Assembly (NCBI GenBank): GCA_021396245.1
Contig: WNYE01000001.1
Coordinates: 434,001 to 498,000 of the forward strand
Direction of reading: 5' to 3'
DNA length: 64,000 nt
Source of the DNA: Sporothrix humicola
Taxonomy: Eukaryota; Ascomycota; Sordariomycetes; Ophiostomatales; Ophiostomataceae
Under the pieces are notes generated by a model. That model was not told the origin of the DNA and did not search any database. It worked only from the letters and a program-made list of their open reading frames with translations. The translations under genes were made by a program, and so were the position numbers. This document shows, in pieces, positions 58,122 to 64,000 of the stretch (the first letter of the stretch is position 1; each line of letters opens with the position of its first letter).

Positions 58122-59714
58122 ATGTTCCACGTCGACAAGACTGCCGTCCGTGGCGTCCACGGCGACGGCGTTGTCCTGCGCGACACCGACACCCGCGACC
58201 GCTTCTGGTGGTACTACCCCAACCTGCGCATGCTCAACATCCTGCTGCTCGGCTGCATTGTGTGTGACATCACCAATGGCTACGACGGCTCCATGCTGAA
58301 CGGCCTGCAGTCCCTCGAGACCTGGCAGGACGACATGGGCCACCCCAAGGGCAGCCGTCTCGGCACCATCACGAGCGGCACCCGCTACGGCCAGCTTGGA
58401 GGGTTGCTCATTGCCGCCCCCCTTCTCCAGCGCCTCGGCCGCCGCTGGCCCATTGTCATTGGCTCGGCCATTTTGCTGGTGGGCGTCGCCCTGCAGGCCG
58501 CCGCCGTCAACTACGACATGTTTGTCGTGGCGCGCGTGCTCATTGGCTTTGGCAATGCCATCCAGAACACGGCGTGCCCCGTGCTGGCCTCGGAGCTGGC
58601 GCACCCGTTCCAACGGACCACGATTGTCGGCGTGCAGAACTCGACGGGCTCGCTGGGGCAGATCATGGCCGCCTGGATTACGTATGGATCGTCGTTCTTG
58701 GGCGCCTCGTCGTGGACCTGGCGTCTTCCGTCTCTGCTGCAGGCCATGTCGTCGCTCTTCCAGATGGCCATGGCCTTTGCCATGCCCGAGTCGCCTCGCT
58801 GGCTCGTGCACAAGGGCCGCACCCAAGAGGCCTACCGCATCCTGGCCAAGTACCACGCCGAGGGCGACGAGTCGTCGCGCCTGCTGCAGTACGAAATGGC
58901 CGAGATTGAGGCTGCCATCGAGGCCGAGCGCCTGCAGTCAACCTCTTCGTGGATGGAGTGGATCCGCACATCGGCCAACCGCTACCGGCTGTTTATCATT
59001 GTGACATCCGGCTTCATTGTCCAATGGTGCGGAAATGCGCTCATTTCTTATTTCGCCCATTTGGTTTTTAATTCCATTGGCATCACAGACCAGAAGACGC
59101 AGCTCGAGCTCAATGGCGGTATCACCATCAATGGTTTTGTCTGGGGCAATTTCTTCAGTATGTTTGTCGACCGCATTGGTCGCCGGCCCATGTGGCTTGT
59201 CGGACTGAGCGGCATGTTTGTTGCTTTCGTGATCATAACCGTCTGCACCGGCGTCAACACGGGCATCCACTTCTCCAACGACAACCTGAGTCGGGCCACC
59301 CTCTTTGCGACTTTTTTGTTTGGCTTCTTCTACAAAATGGTCGGCTGCATGTACAACTCGTACGTCGCGGAGATTGCGCCCTTTGAGCTCCGCGCAAAGG
59401 CGTTTGTTGTCTCGAGTTACTGCGACGCCGCCGCCAACATCTTTAGCAGTTACACCAACCCCGTCGGCCTCGCGGCCATTGGCTGGAAGTACTACATTGT
59501 CTGGTGCGCCGTCCTCGTGAGCAACTTTTGCATTGCCTTTACGTGGTTCCCCGAGACCAAGAACCTCAGTCTGGAAGAGGTGGCACAGCTGTTCGATGGC
59601 GACGCTCTCGAGGCGCCCGCCGAAAGCAAGCTGCATAATGACGACGAGCCGTCTCACGACGAAGTGGCCGAGGTGGAGGCACAGGCTGGAGCCAGGGCGA
59701 CGACGGAGAAGTAG
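58122..59714 (+). CDS. MFS sugar transporter (lactose/hexose permease type)
   Basis: Plasma-membrane proton-coupled sugar porter; intronless, 530 aa, usual length for the family, with about twelve hydrophobic helices. Sugar-porter hallmarks in order: GYDGSMLN (residues 53-60) after helix 1, RLGRR (104-108) in loop 2-3, PESPRWLVHKGR (222-233) at the end of the N-half, DRIGRRP (about 350) in loop 8-9, and PETKNLSLEEVAQLF (about 477) after helix 12. The overall pattern, with a hydrophilic N-terminus ending in WWYYPNLRMLN, resembles the fungal lactose permease-like group rather than classical hexose transporters, but substrate cannot be told from sequence. The next gene on the same strand is a Zn2Cys6 regulator, a common arrangement for inducible uptake systems. 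Confidence 0.95.
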   Translation: MFHVDKTAVRGVHGDGVVLRDTDTRDRFWWYYPNLRMLNILLLGCIVCDITNGYDGSMLNGLQSLETWQDDMGHPKGSRLGTITSGTRYGQLGGLLIAAPLLQRLGRRWPIVIGSAILLVGVALQAAAVNYDMFVVARVLIGFGNAIQNTACPVLASELAHPFQRTTIVGVQNSTGSLGQIMAAWITYGSSFLGASSWTWRLPSLLQAMSSLFQMAMAFAMPESPRWLVHKGRTQEAYRILAKYHAEGDESSRLLQYEMAEIEAAIEAERLQSTSSWMEWIRTSANRYRLFIIVTSGFIVQWCGNALISYFAHLVFNSIGITDQKTQLELNGGITINGFVWGNFFSMFVDRIGRRPMWLVGLSGMFVAFVIITVCTGVNTGIHFSNDNLSRATLFATFLFGFFYKMVGCMYNSYVAEIAPFELRAKAFVVSSYCDAAANIFSSYTNPVGLAAIGWKYYIVWCAVLVSNFCIAFTWFPETKNLSLEEVAQLFDGDALEAPAESKLHNDDEPSHDEVAEVEAQAGARATTEK

Positions 59715-60946
59715 GAGCCAACTTTAAAGACGGACGATATTCTCACGAAATGACGTTGATGGACTCAAATTGATGACACGAAGTAGCGAGCATGTTCTTT
59801 TCTTCTTTTCTTTTGACGACTTTTTCGAACCATTTTCGCCCATTTGATTTTGATATCTTTTGATTTCACAAACATCTCCCATATTATTTACCATTTTACG
59901 ATATACGAACCAATATACGCATCTCTTACTTTTGATAATATCTTTGTCATCTTTTGGTCACGTAAGATTTCTTCTTGGGCTTTCGTCTGAAGTGACTCAG
60001 TTTGCTCGTAAAATCCCTCGACTCTCACTTGGCCGCCACACGTTTTGCGTCTTCGTATGTGCACTGTACGGTCCCGAATGGGGGGCACTGTGCCGGCAGT
60101 TATTGAGTCAGTTTTCACCAGAGAACCTAAAATCTCACCACCTTTTTTGAATTCAACGGAATTGTCCGCGAAATCATCACGCAAATTTATGAGCGCAATC
60201 AGTTGCCCAAAAAGCCAAGACAAAGACAACTGAACTACTACTGCGTAGCGTGAAGTGACAAGCAATGGCAGGAGCGAACGAGGATAATTTAAGCAATTTG
60301 AGACGTGAAGAAACGCCCGAACACGAAGGCCGCCAAAAAGTTTAAATAGAAGTTAAAAGCAGCCCAAGCCGTTTTGGAGAAGCGGAGCTCAGAGGAGGAA
60401 AGGATCAGCGAGCCCCCGTTGGAAAGAAGAAAGACAGGGGAAGGCGCGGAATGATGGGGGTGGTGTTGTGGAGAGAGGTCGCATTGGCTTGAACGGTCGC
60501 TCTTTCCGCAGCGCTGGAGTGCACCAATTGCGCAGAAAGAACAACGCGAAAAAGAAGCTGCGACCCGTGCTTCCTGCACTCTTCGTATGCGAGCAGACGC
60601 CTCTTTCCTTTATGCACGCCCCCCATTCGACCGCTCCTTCCCTACCCCGTACTCCGTGTCCCTATCTTCTATCACTTTTTCTTTTTTCGGACTTTTTTTT
60701 CTTTGCTCTAGAGTGCTTTGTTTGTTTGGGGTGTTTGTCTTGCTTCGTCATCTCCTGTGTGCTCCTGCGTGTTTCTGCTTCAGCTTTGCGCCTGCTTCAG
60801 CCTCACGCGCTCCTGCCCTCGTATTCTCACCACCAGTCCTCCACCGGGGCGCCACCTGCCCCCGCCGGCCGTCATTGTGCCGTTCGCCCTCTACTCGTCC
60901 TATCGTCCCCTTTTTCTTCAGCACATCCCCCCCAAGCACCCATCTC
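59715..60946. other. Spacer and leader of the Zn2Cys6 gene
   Basis: 1.2 kb. 59,800-60,000 is AT-rich transporter 3' flank. 60,300-60,470 is purine-rich; from 60,560 the top strand is CT-rich and leads into the regulator. GGTCGCTCTTTCC lies at 60495-60507, GCTCCTTCC at 60633 and TACTCCGTG near 60,650. Open frames continue upstream of the chosen ATG but carry no motif. Confidence 0.55.
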
Positions 60947-63900
60947 ATGTCCTCACCCCAACCTCTCTTCCCCAGCAGTACCGGCCGCCCCGCCCAGGCC
61001 CAGGCACCCCAAGGTCAAGGCCCGGCCGAGCCTCTTCCTCCCGACGACGATGGCTCGCCGCCACCCGACGACCTGCCGGCCTGTCTGTCGTGCCGGAAAC
61101 GCAAGTCCAAATGCTCGCGCGAGACGCCGAGCTGTGCGCAATGCATTCGGTTGGGTGAGTTCAAGTTTGGGGGCGTGATAGTTGCACCTTGGTGTGGCTG
61201 CAGCATCTATAAACGCCCCTGGATCGCAAATCCGAGAATAGCCTCGAAACGGCTATACAAGCTCCCAAACTTGACGAATAAGACCCCCACTAACTTTCCA
61301 GGCTGCGAATGTCTCTATGTCTCAAAACAGAAGCCCGGGCTCAAGGCCGGCGTCGTCGACACCTTGAGCCGCCGGTTGGGTGAGCTCCCCTCATGGATAC
61401 AAACCAGGTGAATATAGACTGCTCACAGTATAGAATTCCTCGAGAGACTCTTTCTGGACAGCACCGGCAACAAGAAGCCGCACTTGGCGTTCCTCGACCT
61501 GGACATTGACCAGCTGCGCGGCCAGCTACCATCGCCCTTTACACCAGGCCTTGGAGTCGGCGGACCGTCTTCCGGCGCCGGTGCAAGCTATCTAGGGTCG
61601 ACTGCGCACCTTTCCGGAGCTGTTGGCGAAGCCTCCGGTGGCAGAGCCAATGGCGCCGATTCTTCTGCCGACTCGCCGGGCAGCCAACACGGCCGGCCAC
61701 GGTCACGGAAGCGGCGGCGACTCGACCGGAACGGAAACGAGGCTGATGACGACGATGACGACACTACAAACGAAAGAAGACGGCCAGCCATCCGCACGCA
61801 GTACCTCTTCCTCGACGACCCGCCATATCACCACCACCGGAGGCGGAGGAGAACGAACGGGGCCGACGGCGAGGAAAATGGCGACATTTCCGACGACACC
61901 GACGCCTCTACATCCTCTCTCGACCACACCTGGATCCCGCCTCTGCCCGCCCTCCCACTCCTAAAGGCCGTCGTGGAAGCCCATTTCCAGACCGTCCACC
62001 ACTGGGTCCCGATCCTGCATGCCACCCGCTTCCGCGCCGCCCTCGACGACCCCCGCGAACGCCGACGACGTGCCGTCCTGATCCACGCCATCCTCGCCAT
62101 GTCCATCAAGTACGTCGACTTTAACACGTTTGGCCTCACCAGCCGCCAGGTCGCCCGCCAGATTCGTTTGTCTCGCCGCGCCGTCCAGCTCAACGCCCTC
62201 GACGGCCTCTCCTTTATCAACACCCAGGCCCTCATTTTTCTGGCCTTTGACTATGTATGATTTCCTCGCTTCGCTCGCTTCTTCCCTCGCTCCGCTCGGT
62301 GGGCCTTGCTAACACTCACAGATGGGCAGTGGATTGATCGCCAAGGCGTGGCCGATTGTGGCCGCTCTTACCCGCATGGTCGTCTTCCTCCAGCTCAACG
62401 TCGAGCCCGACGACGCTTCGGCGCGTCCAGCGCCCCTCGTCCAGCCCGGAGCGCTTTTCGACAGAGCCCGCGACTTGACCGAGGCCGAAGAGCGCAGGCG
62501 CATTTTTTGGTGTATTTTCTTCCTGGACCGCATATCGTCCATCTCCGCCGGGTGGCTGCCGAGTCTCACAGCGACCGAGGCCCACCGACGGCTTCCCTGT
62601 AGTGGAGGTTTTTGGGCTCGCGAGGAGTCGGTGACGACCCCATATTTTGCTCTCTGGGGCGGCCGGGACGGCGAGGGCGGCGGGAAGTCAAAGGGCAACA
62701 TGTCGACCGCGCCGACCAACGTCATGACGGCCTTCCACCAGTCACCCGACTACTATTACGGCAGCTCCCACCACCCCATGTCCAGCCCAGTGACGGCCCG
62801 CGACGGCACCACTCCCTCGGGCCCCTCTGCGACTTCTGGCGGCGGCGGTTCTTCCTCGGCCTCGGCCGCCAACACCAACAAGCTGGGCGCCGTCGCCTAC
62901 TGTATCGAAGCCACCGAGCACTTGAGCCACGTCACGGCCTTTTTTGCACGACAACCGCCGCCATCACCATCGCTGGGGGAGACAGTAACAGCTGCCGGAG
63001 CCGGAGCTGGCGTGGGCGCCGAAGACCGCGCCGCCATGAACGCATGGCTCACCCGATTCAAAGAATTGGACCTGCGCCTCGTGCACTGGAAGATGAACCT
63101 GCCACAGCAGTGGGCCGACTGGCACGTCTCCCTCAAGATCGATCCCAACCTGACGCTGTGCCACCTCAGCCATTTGGCCAGCATGATTCTCCTGCACCAG
63201 CACATTGCCTACCCGCCGCCACAGTGGTCCAACCTTGTGCGTCCGAGTTTACCGAGTGTCTGCAGTGCCGAGACCTGCGAACAGGCCGTGGCGGATATGG
63301 TGGCTATCTCGCAGAAATACTTGAGATATGTCGGCGGTCTTGCCTGTGGCCAGTTTGCCTTCTGTCTGTATGTGGCTGCCCGGTTTATCCTTGTGCATGG
63401 CCGCATCAGCCGGGTTGCACTACCAGGTGGTGGAACAGCAGCATCGAGTGTGCCCACAAACTCCTCGACAACATCTTCGGCAGTCGACGAGACGCCGCCG
63501 TCGTTCTTTGCCCTCCTCGACAGTCTCGACAACATCTCGGTGCGCTGGAACGGGTACTGTGTGTTTGATGACGAGGAGAATGGCGCCAACAACAACACGA
63601 CGAATGGAGGCAACGGCAACGACAACAGTGCCGGCCCTTCTCCTAGCGAACCAAAGCCCAGACGCCAAGCTTTGGATCTGGCTGCACAGTATGCCGCCCG
63701 GCTGCGGTCTCTCCACCAAAAAGCGACAGCCATTGGCGCCGATATGAACACGCCCGTATCAACCGTCGACGAACTGATTGCACTACTGTCGACGTCAACC
63801 ATGGAGGGCCTCGTTAAAGTCAAGTCTTCGTCGTCGTCGCACGCCGCAGACGGGATGATGGACGGAACGGCTGGTCCTGGAGGTGCAGCGTCGACTTCCA

Positions 63901-64000
63901 CACCGTCGGCACTCTCGTCGTCTGCCGCCTCCCATCTGCGCAGTCCCAGTGTCATCCACGGCGGCGGCGTCGAGATTGCCAACATCCTCCAAAACCCTGT
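60947..64000 (+). CDS. Zn2Cys6 transcription factor, 3' end outside the window
   Basis: Fungal binuclear-cluster regulator, partial: exons 60947-61154, 61302-61379, 61434-62254 and 62322 to beyond 64000, at least 928 codons. The zinc cluster reads ACLSCRKRKSKCSRETPSCAQC and is completed across intron 1 by GCECLY; ligands are Cys46, 49, 56, 63, 66 and 73, with an extra Cys71. The linker KQKPGLKAGVVDTL and a coiled-coil (RRLEFLERLFLD) follow, the latter split by intron 2. The fungal transcription factor domain spans roughly residues 265-480 (HHWVPILHATRF, RRRIFWCIFFLDRISSISAGWLP). Long Ser/Gly/Asn-rich inserts interrupt the rest. At intron 2 the nearer AG (61427-61428) would give a stop, so the AG at 61432-61433 is used. 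It lies 1.2 kb downstream of a sugar transporter and may control it; this is inference from adjacency. Confidence 0.92.

Noticed and set aside
58938..59657. 239-codon minus-strand frame
   Set aside because: Antisense shadow of the transporter gene.
62612..63568. 318-codon plus frame and 258-codon minus frame near the window end
   Set aside because: Both are shadows of exon 4 of the Zn2Cys6 gene, whose true frame runs from 62322 to the window edge and keeps the fungal regulator domain.
1..64000. tRNA, 5S rRNA, snRNA, telomere repeats or CRISPR array
   Set aside because: Scanning by eye for T-loop (GGTTCGA-like) plus A-box pairs, 5S-like starts, TTAGGG runs and regular spacers found none; a covariance-model search would be the decisive test.

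Overview
The window reads as nuclear DNA of a filamentous ascomycete (Pezizomycotina, most likely a Sordariomycete). The evidence is short GT-AG introns of about 50-85 nt with CTAAC/CTGAC-like branch sites, GC-rich third codon positions, CT-rich leaders, and the gene families present (Zn2Cys6 regulator, fungal-type Nta1, Las1, Cbf5, Arg7, a fungal Cys-rich surface protein). The genus cannot be fixed from sequence alone.

Layout. 1-2962: spacer and CT-rich leader. 2963-6355 (+): NTA1-type N-terminal amidase with a very long disordered tail. 6356-11831: spacer. 11832-13736 (+): secreted, single-pass Cys-rich surface protein. 14503-16132 (+): CBF5 (dyskerin). 16685-17663 (-): GLO2, convergent with CBF5. 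18789-20008 (+): PfkB sugar kinase. 20009-48421: 28.4 kb in which I find no convincing gene. 48422-49765 (+): Gln-rich, acidic-tailed fungal protein that I do not recognise. 50202-50489 (-): doubtful small ORF. 50965-51906 (+): kinase-like protein. 52028-53545 (-): ARG7. 54641-55954 (+): LAS1. 58122-59714 (+): MFS sugar/lactose-type transporter. 60947 to the window edge (+): Zn2Cys6 transcription factor, cut off at its 3' end.

How genes relate. CBF5 and LAS1 both serve ribosome biogenesis (rRNA pseudouridylation; ITS2 cleavage) but sit far apart. GLO2, ARG7 and the PfkB kinase are housekeeping metabolic genes. The transporter and the Zn2Cys6 factor are adjacent and co-oriented and may form a transporter-regulator pair. 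The window has no CRISPR array, no rRNA, no tRNA that I could recognise, and no transposon ORF.

The signals least explained by genes are these: the 28-kb gene-free interval upstream of the Gln-rich protein; a dispersed word GCTCYTTCC (25 copies counted on both strands, none in a coding exon, including three copies of an identical 13-mer); a second dispersed word TACTCCGTA (7 exact copies, all intergenic); and splice-site arrangements in NTA1 and the PfkB gene that would give in-frame protein variants. Exon borders were set by hand from reading frame and family motifs and have not been checked against transcripts.
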